Source: Methylomonas subterranea
GTDB lineage: Bacteria > Pseudomonadota > Gammaproteobacteria > Methylococcales > Methylomonadaceae
Length of the DNA: 56,414 nucleotides
Reading direction: 5' to 3'
Assembly: GCF_024505185.1 (NCBI RefSeq)
Contig: NZ_JANIBJ010000030.1
Span: 1-56,414, forward strand
Shown here: piece by piece, positions 15,281-24,346 of the stretch
How the letters are laid out: the number at the start of each line of letters is the position of its first letter
Numbering within the stretch: position 1 is the first letter of the stretch
Position numbers and translations under genes: made by a program
Notes under the pieces: model-generated
What the model saw: the letters and a program-made list of their open reading frames with translations, nothing else
Databases searched by the model: none
What the model was told of the DNA's origin: nothing

Positions 15281-16725
15281 CGCGCCTCCCGCACATCGAT
15301 TTTGCCGGTCACGGCGGCGATGATCAGCGCGCTGCGGTATTCCTGCAAACGGGTAATCGCGGTTTCGACCTTTTCTACCAGCCGGTCGATTTTGGCGGTT
15401 TCACGGTCTAGGTAGGTGGCTATGGCGGTTTGTTCTTGAAAAGGAGGTTTGGGGAAACGGTATTTCCTTAATTGCTCGCCGGTCAAGTGCGCAATCGTTG
15501 ATATTCCGCCGGAACTAAATACACCGGTTTTATTTGCCCAGTACATTAGGTAATACATATATCTGGGGTATTCCATCAGTGAATTAATTGCACGCATGCG
15601 ATGTAACGCTTTTTGAAAACCAATTTTCGATTCTAGTTTGCCAACTATGGCTGACCTTCCAACTTCGCCACCTTCGCATACAAGAAGATCGCCTTCTTTA
15701 AGGGTATAGCGAGAATATTCCGGTTCGGGAATGTCCATTTCAGGTAAATCAATGAAATTGATTGAATCCCATTGAACATCAATATTCCTCAAATAAGGCA
15801 AAAGGTGCTTTCCAGTAATCTTGCTTTCATTCAACATCTTACCTAGCTCTATTGAATAACGAGAATATAGGGGTGGCGTTACCCAATCTACTGGAATTTC
15901 CCCTAACCATTCAACCCCGGAATCCTTGAGCCTTCCGGGAATGCCATTGCCCGTAGGGGCGAAAAATTTTTCGCCCCTACATGTGGAAAAATTTTCGTCC
16001 CCACTGTGATTTTCATGGCCCCGATCATACGCGCCGGGCGCTTCATGGACGGCGGCATTGCCGGTGGTCAGGCCGAATTCCCGCGCGGCGTCGGCGGGCA
16101 GGCCGCGGGTGACGGTGCGGGAAATCAGCGCGCTGCGTTTTTCCTTGAGCAATTCAACCAGCTTGCGCTTTTTCGCCACCAGGGTATCAATCCGCCCGGT
16201 TTCCCGATCCAGAAAACCGGCGATGGCGGTTTGTTCGGTCAGAGGCGGCACAGGTAACTGACAGTTGCCTATAAAGTCCCAATTGGCTCTGGGCATTTTA
16301 GAACCGTAGGTGGAAGAGTCGACTAACTTGATAAATCCATCGGCAAGTAGCCAATACAAAAGCGCTCGACGATCAAAATCCTCGGCCTGAATGACTAAAA
16401 GCTCGGTTGAACAAAGTCCCTCAAAGTCTGGATTACAAGACTTGGCAAGATAAGGCCGCAATTTGCCAAACAACGTTGTTCCTTTGGAAAAATAATTTGC
16501 AACACCTGAAGGCACAATATCGGGATCAATGGGTAGCAATTTGCCACTCCAAGACTCGATATTTTCCATGCCAATGTAAGGCAGAGGGTTTTCTTCATTC
16601 GCTTCGACTTTTTTGTCACAATGATGAGCGGTCATTTTCAGTCGCTTTACCTCCCAATGCCCCGGCACCTCGCCCAACCACGCCACGCCGCTGTCCTTGT
16701 ATTTGGGATAAGCCGGATATTTCAT
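15277..16725 (-). CDS. hsdS: Type I restriction specificity subunit HsdS (system 1) with repeat-derived linker
   Basis: HsdS recognises the two halves of the DNA target. The start at ATG 16725 is preceded by GGGAGG; a longer frame upstream reads repeat DNA. The 482-residue protein has two target-recognition domains, each introduced by KDSGVAWLGEVPGHWEVKRL (about 10) and KDSGVEWLGEIPVDWVTPPL (about 270), and each followed by a conserved helix (EQTAIAGFLDRETGRIDTLV; EQTAIATYLDRETAKIDRLV). Between them a GTAGGGGCGAA palindrome plus a decayed copy are read in frame as NFSTCRGEKFFAPTGN. That lies in the inter-domain linker, where extra residues might be tolerated. No stop or frameshift is seen. 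Confidence 0.9.
   Translation of the reverse strand: MKYPAYPKYKDSGVAWLGEVPGHWEVKRLKMTAHHCDKKVEANEENPLPYIGMENIESWSGKLLPIDPDIVPSGVANYFSKGTTLFGKLRPYLAKSCNPDFEGLCSTELLVIQAEDFDRRALLYWLLADGFIKLVDSSTYGSKMPRANWDFIGNCQLPVPPLTEQTAIAGFLDRETGRIDTLVAKKRKLVELLKEKRSALISRTVTRGLPADAAREFGLTTGNAAVHEAPGAYDRGHENHSGDENFSTCRGEKFFAPTGNGIPGRLKDSGVEWLGEIPVDWVTPPLYSRYSIELGKMLNESKITGKHLLPYLRNIDVQWDSINFIDLPEMDIPEPEYSRYTLKEGDLLVCEGGEVGRSAIVGKLESKIGFQKALHRMRAINSLMEYPRYMYYLMYWANKTGVFSSGGISTIAHLTGEQLRKYRFPKPPFQEQTAIATYLDRETAKIDRLVEKVETAITRLQEYRSALIIAAVTGKIDVREAR
15953..16004. repeat. GTAGGGGCGAA palindrome plus decayed copy in the hsdS linker
   Basis: A full 28-bp copy (15953-15980) is followed by a decayed GTGGAAAAATTTTCGTCCCCAC copy (15983-16004), both inside hsdS between the two recognition domains. 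Confidence 0.85.
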
Positions 16726-16748
16726 CGGCTTGCCTCCCGCAAGCCAAC

Positions 16749-16816
16749 GTAGGATGGGCTGAATGCCAATGAAGCCCATCGTAAACGCCGACTGATGGGC
16801 TTAACAGCCCATCCTA
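16749..16816. repeat. GTAGGATGGGC palindromic repeat
   Basis: GTAGGATGGGCTG (from 16749) and CAGCCCATCCTA (to 16816) are inverted, with a shorter GCCCATC/GATGGGC pair inside. It lies in the 331-base gap between the DUF1016 gene and hsdS. Confidence 0.85.
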
Positions 16817-16903
16817 TGCTAAGGGGCGAGAATTCCTTGGTCGTTACTTTGCGCTGAACGGTTAAGAAATTCTGAATCGTTGCAAAACGATTGTTTGATG
16901 GCG

Positions 16904-16977
16904 GTAGGGTGGATAAGCAACGCGCATCCACCAGATTTAAAGCCGTCGCGGTGGATGCGCTGCGCTTATCCACCCTA
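16904..16977. repeat. GTAGGGTGGATAAG palindromic repeat
   Basis: Long inverted arms, GTAGGGTGGATAAGCAACGC... and ...GCTGCGCTTATCCACCCTA, also contain a CGCATCCACC/GGTGGATGCG pair. It is in the same gap before hsdS. The gap between 16726 and 17056 holds these two repeats and no gene. Confidence 0.85.
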
Positions 16978-17056
16978 TGGGCTTTCCCACAAGCGGCGGT
17001 TGGCCGGAATTTCAGAAGCGTTGCCGCCGATCTTTGATATTGCCTGAATGATCTGG

Positions 17057-18157
17057 TCACCCCCGCAACTCCCGCAATTGCCGGTCGATGAATTGCTGCA
17101 TGGTGGCTTTGTCCGGCATTTCCAGCAGGTATTTGGAGACGAACAGTTGGTTGTCCATGCCGGCCAGGGCGTATTCGACCAGGGCGTGATTTTTCTCGGT
17201 ACACAATAAAATGCCCACCGGCGGATTGTCGCCGTCGGCCAGCATGTGGTGTCGGTACCAATTGACGTAAGTATTCAGCTGGCCGATGTTTTGGTGGCTA
17301 AAGGCTTCCAGTTTCAGCTCCACCAAGACATGACATTTGAGGATGCGGTGGTAAAACACCAGATCGACGAAAAAATGTTCGTCGCCGATCAGGATGCGTT
17401 TTTGGCGGGCTTCGAAACAAAAACCGTGGCCAAGTTCCAGCAAAAACTCCTGCAATTTGCCCAGCAGTTGGTCTTGCAGTTGCGATTCGCTCATCACTTC
17501 GGCGGGTTTTAAACCGAGGAATTCAAAGATATACGGATCGCGGATATTGAATAGCGCCTGCGGTTCGGCGTCCTGTTGGGCCTGTTCCGACAACTTTTGT
17601 TTATCGTGCGAAAGACCGGAACGCTCGTAATACAGGCTGCCGATCTGGCGTTTTAATTCCCGCACCGACCAGTTGCCGCGCAGGCATTCGGTTTCGTAGA
17701 AGTTGCGCTTGGTTGAATTTTCTATGTCTGTCAGTAATTTCAAGTGACTATAGGATAAGCGAGTCAGCAGTTTTTCGGATAGCTCGGATAATTGTGCCGG
17801 CGCTGTCGGCACTTTTTCCGAATCGATGTTTACATTCGGAGGCAACAAGGTTTGCAATTGTGCCGACAGTGTCCGCACAATGTTGGGGTAGGTACGATAA
17901 AAACTCAGATAGTCGTAAAGTTGGCGACGCTTGCAATTGCTGGTGCCAGTGAGTTCGGCGGCCAATTTATCCAACAATTTTTCGCCGTAGGCGGCACGAT
18001 CAGCACCATGCAACTGATACTCGGCAATGTAAAATCCGATCAGCCAATTGCGTAGCGTTAAACTGAGATTGATGGCTTTTACCGCTTGCGCAGTCAATTC
18101 ACGATGCGCGCCTTGGATGCTATCGACCAATTGCTCGAACGTGTTTACATGGTTCAC
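17057..18157 (-). CDS. DUF1016/YhcG-type PD-(D/E)xK nuclease domain protein
   Basis: A 366-residue protein of the DUF1016 (YhcG) family. The N-terminal helical half (LRNWLIGFYIAEYQLHGADR... LSFYRTYP; LSYSHLKLLTDIEN; FYETECLRGNWSVRELKRQI) is the DUF1016_N region. The C-terminal half carries the nuclease core DLVFYHRILKCHVLVELKL (D...ELK, about 270-290). Such proteins are frequent companions of type I restriction loci, but their job is not settled. The GTG start overlaps the hsdM stop (GTGA). It contains no palindromes, unlike its neighbours. Confidence 0.88.
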   Translation of the reverse strand: MNHVNTFEQLVDSIQGAHRELTAQAVKAINLSLTLRNWLIGFYIAEYQLHGADRAAYGEKLLDKLAAELTGTSNCKRRQLYDYLSFYRTYPNIVRTLSAQLQTLLPPNVNIDSEKVPTAPAQLSELSEKLLTRLSYSHLKLLTDIENSTKRNFYETECLRGNWSVRELKRQIGSLYYERSGLSHDKQKLSEQAQQDAEPQALFNIRDPYIFEFLGLKPAEVMSESQLQDQLLGKLQEFLLELGHGFCFEARQKRILIGDEHFFVDLVFYHRILKCHVLVELKLEAFSHQNIGQLNTYVNWYRHHMLADGDNPPVGILLCTEKNHALVEYALAGMDNQLFVSKYLLEMPDKATMQQFIDRQLRELRG

Positions 18158-18562
18158 GCCGTCACCTCTCTGAGCAAATCCACGATCTCGCCTTCCAGCG
18201 CCTTGATTTCGGCTTCGATGGTTTCCAGTTCGCGCGGCGGTTCGTAGCGGTAGAAATGCCGATTCAGAGGAATTTCATACCCGATTTTAGTTTTGCCGTG
18301 GTCAATCCAGGCATCGGGGACATGCGGCAGCACTTCGCGCTTAAAGTAGTCGTCGATATTTTCCTTGAGCGGGACGGTTTCGGTATCGCGCAAGTCGGTG
18401 TCGGGCTCCGGGTTGCCTTGTTTGTCTCGACAGATTTCTGCGTTTTCATCCCGTTCTCCCAAAGCCGCAAGCACCGCTTTCAGTTCGGAGGCCGATAAGC
18501 GGATGCCAGTTGCTTGTTCGGTTTGGCGCAGGGCATTTAGGAAGACTGTCCGATCCAGGCAT

Positions 18563-18614
18563 GTAGGGGCGAAAGATTTTTCGCCCGTAGGAGCGAAAGA
18601 TTTTTCGCCCCTAC
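18563..18614. repeat. Tandem GTAGGGGCGAA palindromes in hsdM
   Basis: Two copies share a GTA (18563-18589 and 18587-18614; the second has GTAGGAGCGAA). Together they encode RRGEKSFAPTGEKSFAPT in HsdM. Confidence 0.9.
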
Positions 18615-18876
18615 GAGCAAACGCGGCCAGTAAATCGCGGATTTGTTGTTGGCGGGCACGACCGGCTTCGATTTCCTGCTGGCGGACGGTTTCGTTCTTT
18701 TTACTGCTACTGGCAAGATTGATGAATGCGGTTTGCTGTTCCAGGCGGGCGATTCGCTCTGCGCTGGCTTGAAAATTGAGTCTGAGTGGGCGCTCGACGG
18801 TGATTTTGTGATAGCCAAAGTCTTGGTTATCGAACACTTTGCTGACAATCAGCGGCTTGTTGGGAGTTTCGTCATC

Positions 18877-18904
18877 GTAGGGGCGAAAAATTTTTCGCCC
18901 GTAC
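18877..18904. repeat. GTAGGGGCGAA palindrome in hsdM, different reading phase
   Basis: Read on the minus strand as YGRKIFRPYD. In this phase an unmodified left arm would read TAG; here the arm is GTACGGGCGAA, so the codon is TAC. Confidence 0.85.
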
Positions 18905-20386
18905 AGTTCGCCATCCTGAAAATTGGCATAGATGCGGGTGATGTCGCCGATATGGTCCGGGTCTTTGGCTTTGTCGCTGGGGTCGCCGATGCGGCGGCGC
19001 TTGTTGCCCAAGGATTTTTCCATAGCCACCCATAAATGGCGGGCGTCGATCAATTGCACTTTGCCTTTGCGCCGTGGTTCCTTGCGGTTGCTGATGATCC
19101 AGATGTAAGTGGAAATGCCTGTGTTGTAGAACAGTTGTTCCGGCAGGGCGACGATGGCCTCCAGCCAGTCGTTTTCAATGATCCAGCGGCGGATTTCGCT
19201 TTCGCCGCTACCCGCATCGCCGGTAAATAAGGGCGAACCGTTAAACACGATGCCGATACGGCTACCGCCGTTGGCCGGGCTGCGCATCTTGCTGATCATG
19301 TGTTGCAGAAACAGCAGCGCGCCGTCGTTGATGCGCGGTGTGCCGGCACCAAAGCGACCGGCAAAACCCAAGGTGTCGGCCTCTTGCTGGATGGTTTTCT
19401 GTTGCTGTTTCCATTCCACGCCAAAAGGCGGATTGGCCAGCATGTAGTCGAAAGTCCATTTGTTGCCGTCGCTGTCGCGGTCAAAACCGTCACGGGTGAA
19501 GGTGTCGCCCAGGATGACATTGTCGGCATCTTCGCCCTTGATCAGCATGTCCGATTTACACACCGCCTAAGCCTCGTCGTTAAAGTCCTGACCGAATACC
19601 TTGGGTTGCGCGTCGGCATTCAGCTTGCGGATGTATTCCTCGGCCACCGACAGCATGCCGCCGGTGCCGCAGGCCGGGTCGTAGATGGTTTTGACGATGT
19701 GACTTTGTGCCAAATCCTGCTCCGGCACCAGTAACAGGTTGACCATCAATTTGATGACTTCGCGCGGAGTGAAATGCTCGCCGGCTTCCTCGTTCGATTG
19801 CTCGGCACCGATACGGATCAATTCTTCGAAGACATAGCCCATTTGCACGTTATCCACCCGTTGCGGGGACAGGTCGATGGCGGCAAAAGCTTTGACCACT
19901 TCGAACAGGATGTTCTTTTCCGCCATGTGGGCAACTTGCTCGCTGAACTTGAATTTCTCCATGATGGCGTGGACATTCGGCGAAAAACCGTTGATGTAGC
20001 TGTTTAGATTGGGCGCCAGATTATTCGGATCGTTGAGCAGGGAATGATCGGCATTCTTATCGAGCTGCATGCGCGACAGATTGTAGAAGCGGTGGCCGGT
20101 AATGGCCTGCAGCCTGGCCTGGATGACCCGTTCCGGCTTGCCTTGTAGATTTTGGGATTCGGCAAATACGGCGTCCTTGCTGGGCGCCAGCAGGCAATCG
20201 AAGCGCCTTAACACGGTCAGCGGCAGGATGACTTTGCGGTATTCGTTGCGCTTGTAAGGGCCGCGCAACAGGTTGCAGATGCTCCAAATAAAATTGGCCA
20301 GTTGGCTGTGGGTTTCGCCGTTCATTTAGTGATGTTCCTTGTTAACTACTCGGTAAGCCGTTCCAACCGCGCTGACAACATTAATT

Positions 20387-20486
20387 TCCCTCTCCCTCCG
20401 GGAGAGGACAGGGTGAGGGTATAAAAATCAACGCCTTACCTTGTTATTTCTCCTCTCTCCAACCCTCTCCCGCAAGGAGAGGGAGC
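20387..20486. repeat. REP-like inverted pair upstream of hsdM
   Basis: CTCTCCCTCCGGGAGAGG and CCCTCTCCCGCAAGGAGAGG face each other across about 40 bases. It occupies the 317-base gap between the divergent hsdM and glnE genes and is related to the element inside hsdR. Confidence 0.85.
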
Positions 20487-20642
20487 TTTTACGACACCGT
20501 CCGGAGGGGAGGAAGTTGTTTTGGACGGAAGCCTAAGAATAGTTGATTAAATCCCCGGATTTAATCATTACCTTAACCCATCAGGCAACTTAATCCCTGA
20601 GCCGGTGGGGAACAACTCCATCATCGCCGGCGGGATTTAGGT

Positions 20643-23546
20643 ATGATTGGCCGTCATTTTTTGCCGGATATGCCTATGAGCCTTCAGACCCTGCTGTCGC
20701 AACATCAACCGTATTTGCCGCGGACCCTGCAAAGCCTTGCCGAATCCGTTTGCCGACAGCTGGAGGAAAAACTGTCCGCCGACGATCTGGCCGTTTTTGC
20801 CGACGACAGATTTGCCGGGTCTGTGTTGAAAGTCTGCTGCTGCAGCGAATTCGTGCGCGACAGCTGGCTGCGCAATCCCGGCTTGCTATCTGATTTGGTG
20901 ACCAGCGGCGACTTGTTTTCCGCCGACCGCGGCGGCGCTTACCGCCAGCATTTGCTGGACAATCCGGCCGATGCGGAAGCGATGCTGGCCAGGCAATTGC
21001 GGCAATTCCGCCGCCGGGAAATGGTGCGTATCGCTTGGCGCGATCTGGCCGGCTGGGCGAACCTGAACGAAACCCTAGTCGACCTGACCGCGCTGGCCGA
21101 AGCCTGCATTCAAACCGCGCTGGACTTTTTCTACCAACAAGCCTGCAAGCGCTGGGGTACGCCCACCTTGAGCAACGGCGAGCCGTTCAATATCGTGGTG
21201 TTGGGGATGGGTAAACTGGGCGCCTGGGAGTTGAATTATTCCTCCGACATCGATCTGATTTTCGCCTATGCCGAAGACGGCCTGCTAAGCGAGAAAAAGG
21301 AAATCAGCTACGGCGAGTTTTTCACCCGCATCTGCCGCTCCTTGATCAAAATGCTGGACGAAACCACCGTCGACGGCTTCGTGTTTCGCACCGACGTACG
21401 CCTGCGCCCCTTCGGCGACAGCGGGCCGTTGATCATGACCTTCGACGGCATGGAAAATTACTACCTGACCCAGGCCAGGGAGTGGGAACGTTACGCCATG
21501 ATCAAGGCCCGCCAGGTGGCCGGCGATTTCGATACCGGCAAACAGCTGGCCGCGCTGATCAAGCCCTTCGTCTACCGGCGCTACCTGGATTACGGTGCCT
21601 TCGAGGAACTGCGTTCGCTGAAATTCCAGATCATGCAGGAGTTGAAACGCAAGGACAGGCTGGACAACGTCAAGCTCGGCCCAGGCGGCATCCGCGAAGT
21701 GGAGTTTATCGGCCAGGCTTTTCAACTGATTCGCGGCGGCCGCGAACCGGCCCTGCAACAAAGGGAAATCCAAGTCGTCCTCGGCGTGCTGCGGGAGCTG
21801 AACTTGATGCGGGCTGACGACGTTGCCAACTTGAAATTCGCCTACCGTTTCCTGCGCCGGGTGGAAAACCACATCCAGCAATACCAGGACCGGCAAACCC
21901 ACGATTTACCGCAGCAGGCGCCGGTGCAACAGATTCTGGCCTATTCGCTGGACTTTGCGGACTGGGACAATTTCAAGCAGGAACTGGATAGAGTGCGCGG
22001 CAGCGTGCAGGCGGTGTTCGACGAAGTGTTTTCGCTCAGCGAGCAAGATAGCCGGCAACATGCCGCCCGGCAGGTCTGGACGGGCGCCGACGAGGAGCGG
22101 TCGCTGGAAAATCTGGCCGGTTACGGCTTTGCCGACCCGCAAGCGGTTTACAACGCCCTGCGCGACTTCAAAATCTGCTCCCCGATCAAACGCATGACCC
22201 GCAAGGGTGCCGGCGTATTGGACCGCTTGATGCCGTTGTTGATAGAACGGGTGCCTTGCGTCGAAAATCGCGACATTACCTTGAACCGTATCCTGGCGCT
22301 ATTCGAAGCGGTGGCCGGCCGCAACGTGTATTTATCGCTGCTGGCGGAAAACCCGGACGCCCTGACCCAGTTGATCACGCTGGCCGCCGCCAGCCCCTGG
22401 ATTTGCGAGTATTTGGCCGAATACCCGATCTTGTTCGACGAACTGCTGGACCCGCGCAGTTTGTTCGAACCCCTGAAAAAAGACGACTTACGCCAAGACC
22501 TGCGACGGGAACTGGACAGAACGGACGGCAACGACGGCGAGCAGCTGATGATAGCCTTGCGCCAGTTCAAGCACCAAAACGTGTTGCGGGTGGCCGCCGC
22601 CGACATCATGGGCGTGTTGCCGGTGATGATAGTCAGCGATTATTTGACCTGGATCGCCGAAGTCATTCTGGAACAGGTACTGGAGCGGGCCTGGCGCATA
22701 CTGACCGACAAACACGGCTGCCCGCCCAACGGCCAAATCGATACCGCCGGCGGTTTCGCCATTATCGCCTTCGGCAAATTCGGCGGTATCGAACTGGGTT
22801 ACGCCTCCGATCTGGATTTGGTGTTTTTATACGACTGCGCCGACGGCAACGCCATGACCAACGGCGACAAACCCATCAACAGCGGCCAGTTTTACCTGCG
22901 CCTGGGCCAGAAAATCCGCCATATTCTGGACACCAAAATGCTGTCCGGCGTGTTATACGAATGCGACCTGCGCTTGCGTCCCAACGGCGACTCCGGTCTG
23001 CTGGTCACCCACATCAAACAATACGAAAATTACCTGCGCGAACAGGCCTGGACCTGGGAACACCAAGCCTTGGTAAGAGGCCGTTTCGTGGCCGGCGATC
23101 CCGCGCTGAAAACCGAATACGAAGCCATCCGCGGCCGCATCCTGGCTCTGCCGCGCGATCTTGCCGAATTGAAACGACAGGTGCGGGAGATGCGGGAAAA
23201 GATGCGCGAACATCTGGACAACTCGGCGGCCGGCACCTTCGACCTCAAGCAAAGCAAGGGCGGCATCGCCGATATCGAATTTATCGTCCAATTCGGCGTT
23301 CTGGCCGAAACCGCCCATAACCCCGCTCTGGCCACCTATACCGATAACGTGCGCCTGCTGGAAGGCTTGGCCGCGCAGGGCTTTATCGATGCCGACGACG
23401 CGGCCCTGCTGAAAAAAGCCTATATCGGCTACCGCGATTACGGCCACCACCAGGTTTTGCAAGGCGAAAGCGCCACCGCCAGCGATGCCGAATTCAAGGA
23501 AATGCGGGCACGGGTGGATGAAATCTGGCGGGCGTTTATGGAATGA
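20643..23546 (+). CDS. glnE: Bifunctional glutamine synthetase adenylyltransferase/adenylyl-removing enzyme
   Basis: GlnE adenylylates and deadenylylates glutamine synthetase in response to PII, tuning nitrogen assimilation. The 967-residue protein has two nucleotidyltransferase domains: the N-terminal adenylyl-removing site (VLGMGKLGAWELNYSSDIDL, about 190) and the C-terminal adenylylating site (IAFGKFGGIELGYASDLDLV, about 708). Each is followed by a GlnD-PII helical domain (GPGGIREVEFIGQ; SKGGIADIEFIVQ). Length is close to E. coli GlnE (946). The annotated ATG has GGGATTTAGG before it; the in-frame ATG at 20676 (MSLQTLLS) is an equally possible start. Confidence 0.95.
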   Translation: MIGRHFLPDMPMSLQTLLSQHQPYLPRTLQSLAESVCRQLEEKLSADDLAVFADDRFAGSVLKVCCCSEFVRDSWLRNPGLLSDLVTSGDLFSADRGGAYRQHLLDNPADAEAMLARQLRQFRRREMVRIAWRDLAGWANLNETLVDLTALAEACIQTALDFFYQQACKRWGTPTLSNGEPFNIVVLGMGKLGAWELNYSSDIDLIFAYAEDGLLSEKKEISYGEFFTRICRSLIKMLDETTVDGFVFRTDVRLRPFGDSGPLIMTFDGMENYYLTQAREWERYAMIKARQVAGDFDTGKQLAALIKPFVYRRYLDYGAFEELRSLKFQIMQELKRKDRLDNVKLGPGGIREVEFIGQAFQLIRGGREPALQQREIQVVLGVLRELNLMRADDVANLKFAYRFLRRVENHIQQYQDRQTHDLPQQAPVQQILAYSLDFADWDNFKQELDRVRGSVQAVFDEVFSLSEQDSRQHAARQVWTGADEERSLENLAGYGFADPQAVYNALRDFKICSPIKRMTRKGAGVLDRLMPLLIERVPCVENRDITLNRILALFEAVAGRNVYLSLLAENPDALTQLITLAAASPWICEYLAEYPILFDELLDPRSLFEPLKKDDLRQDLRRELDRTDGNDGEQLMIALRQFKHQNVLRVAAADIMGVLPVMIVSDYLTWIAEVILEQVLERAWRILTDKHGCPPNGQIDTAGGFAIIAFGKFGGIELGYASDLDLVFLYDCADGNAMTNGDKPINSGQFYLRLGQKIRHILDTKMLSGVLYECDLRLRPNGDSGLLVTHIKQYENYLREQAWTWEHQALVRGRFVAGDPALKTEYEAIRGRILALPRDLAELKRQVREMREKMREHLDNSAAGTFDLKQSKGGIADIEFIVQFGVLAETAHNPALATYTDNVRLLEGLAAQGFIDADDAALLKKAYIGYRDYGHHQVLQGESATASDAEFKEMRARVDEIWRAFME

Positions 23547-23608
23547 AGCTTTTTTGCGACGGCTTGAAAAAACCGCCCCGACCAACCGGCCGCAATTTTG
23601 CCGGCTTG

Positions 23609-24295
23609 TCAGCCCGGAAAATCATAGCCGTCTCTGGCGAGATATAAAACAGTGGATACCGTGCCGTCTTGGTTGGCTGACCGCTGCATCGTCATTTGCG
23701 GCAGTTCGGCCCCTAGCGCCAACGAAAGCCGCATGCCAAGTTCCTGGGAACTGCCGGTATCGCCGTGTGATAACTCTATTTTGCACAGGGTGGCGCGGCA
23801 TTCGAGATGCCGCAGTTCGGCCTCCTGGAAAGTTTCGTCCTCCAGCACCTCGCCTATGGTCCGCTTTGCCTGTTCGGCCCAAGCGTAATCCACGGCTTGA
23901 CTCGTCAAGGCCTGGCTTATGGTTTCCATCCGTTTGTTGTGCAGCGTTTCCGCATCCTGCAGCGCCTGTTCGGCAATGGCCTCTAAGTCGTCCGCCGGCA
24001 GAGCGGTGGATGCTTCATCGCTTGCCGCCACTTGGGCACTGGCTCTCGCGCCTTGCCGCGTAATTTCTTTACGAAGCGCGGCAAACTCGTCCTTGAGTAA
24101 ACCTACACTCCGCCGCAGATCGGCAATTTCCGCCTTCACAACCGCGTTAGGCGCGCTTTGAGCGACCGGCACCGACTCGTGGCGGGAGACGATACCTTGC
24201 GCCGCATTCGCTCCTTCAACGCCGAGGCTTTCGTAGGTCAGCCAATACGAGGCCGCCAAGGCAAGCGCCAGATAGATTCCCGTACCAATTTTCAT
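23609..24295 (-). CDS. Membrane-anchored hypothetical protein with coiled coil
   Basis: From ATG 24295 (preceded by GGGAGG) the 228-residue product has an N-terminal membrane segment (IYLALALAASYWLTY), a predicted coiled coil (VVKAEIADLRRSVGLLKDEF...), and a C-terminal domain of about 80 residues with two cysteines (LECRATLCKIELSHG) that may form a periplasmic disulfide. I do not recognise the family. It is followed on the same strand 51 bases downstream of another secreted-protein gene, so the two may be co-transcribed. Confidence 0.75.
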   Translation of the reverse strand: MKIGTGIYLALALAASYWLTYESLGVEGANAAQGIVSRHESVPVAQSAPNAVVKAEIADLRRSVGLLKDEFAALRKEITRQGARASAQVAASDEASTALPADDLEAIAEQALQDAETLHNKRMETISQALTSQAVDYAWAEQAKRTIGEVLEDETFQEAELRHLECRATLCKIELSHGDTGSSQELGMRLSLALGAELPQMTMQRSANQDGTVSTVLYLARDGYDFPG

Positions 24296-24346
24296 GTTAT
24301 ACCTCCCAGGCGTGGCGGCATTTGAAGATGCGCGCCGGAGCAACGC

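Larger units (their letters stand above)
18154..20325 (-). pseudogene. hsdM: Type I methyltransferase subunit HsdM (system 1) with in-frame amber codon
   Basis: HsdM methylates adenine in the HsdS target. The frame begins at ATG 20325 with the HsdM N-terminal helical domain, SAM-binding motif I (YDPACGTGGML, about 214-224), and ends abruptly at TAG 19567-19569 after GQDFNDEA (codon 253). The same frame continues with AVCKSDMLIKGEDADN, the catalytic NPPF (FDYMLANPPFGVEW), and the C-terminal coiled region to 18154. Relatives have tyrosine at the stop (NDEAYAVCKSDML), so TAC/TAT to TAG is likely. Palindromes are read in frame twice in the 3' half (GEKSFAPTGEKSFAPT; YGRKIFRPY). Without suppression the methylase is inactive. 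Confidence 0.88.

Noticed and set aside
12521-18904. The repeated palindromes as a CRISPR array
   Set aside because: Spacing is irregular (hundreds to thousands of bases), copies lie inside genes, and no cas genes are present.
202-20325. Recoding of TGA and TAG as sense codons
   Set aside because: Core genes in the window end normally at TAA, TAG and TGA, and no suppressor tRNA is seen, so ordinary nonsense mutations in accessory genes are simpler.
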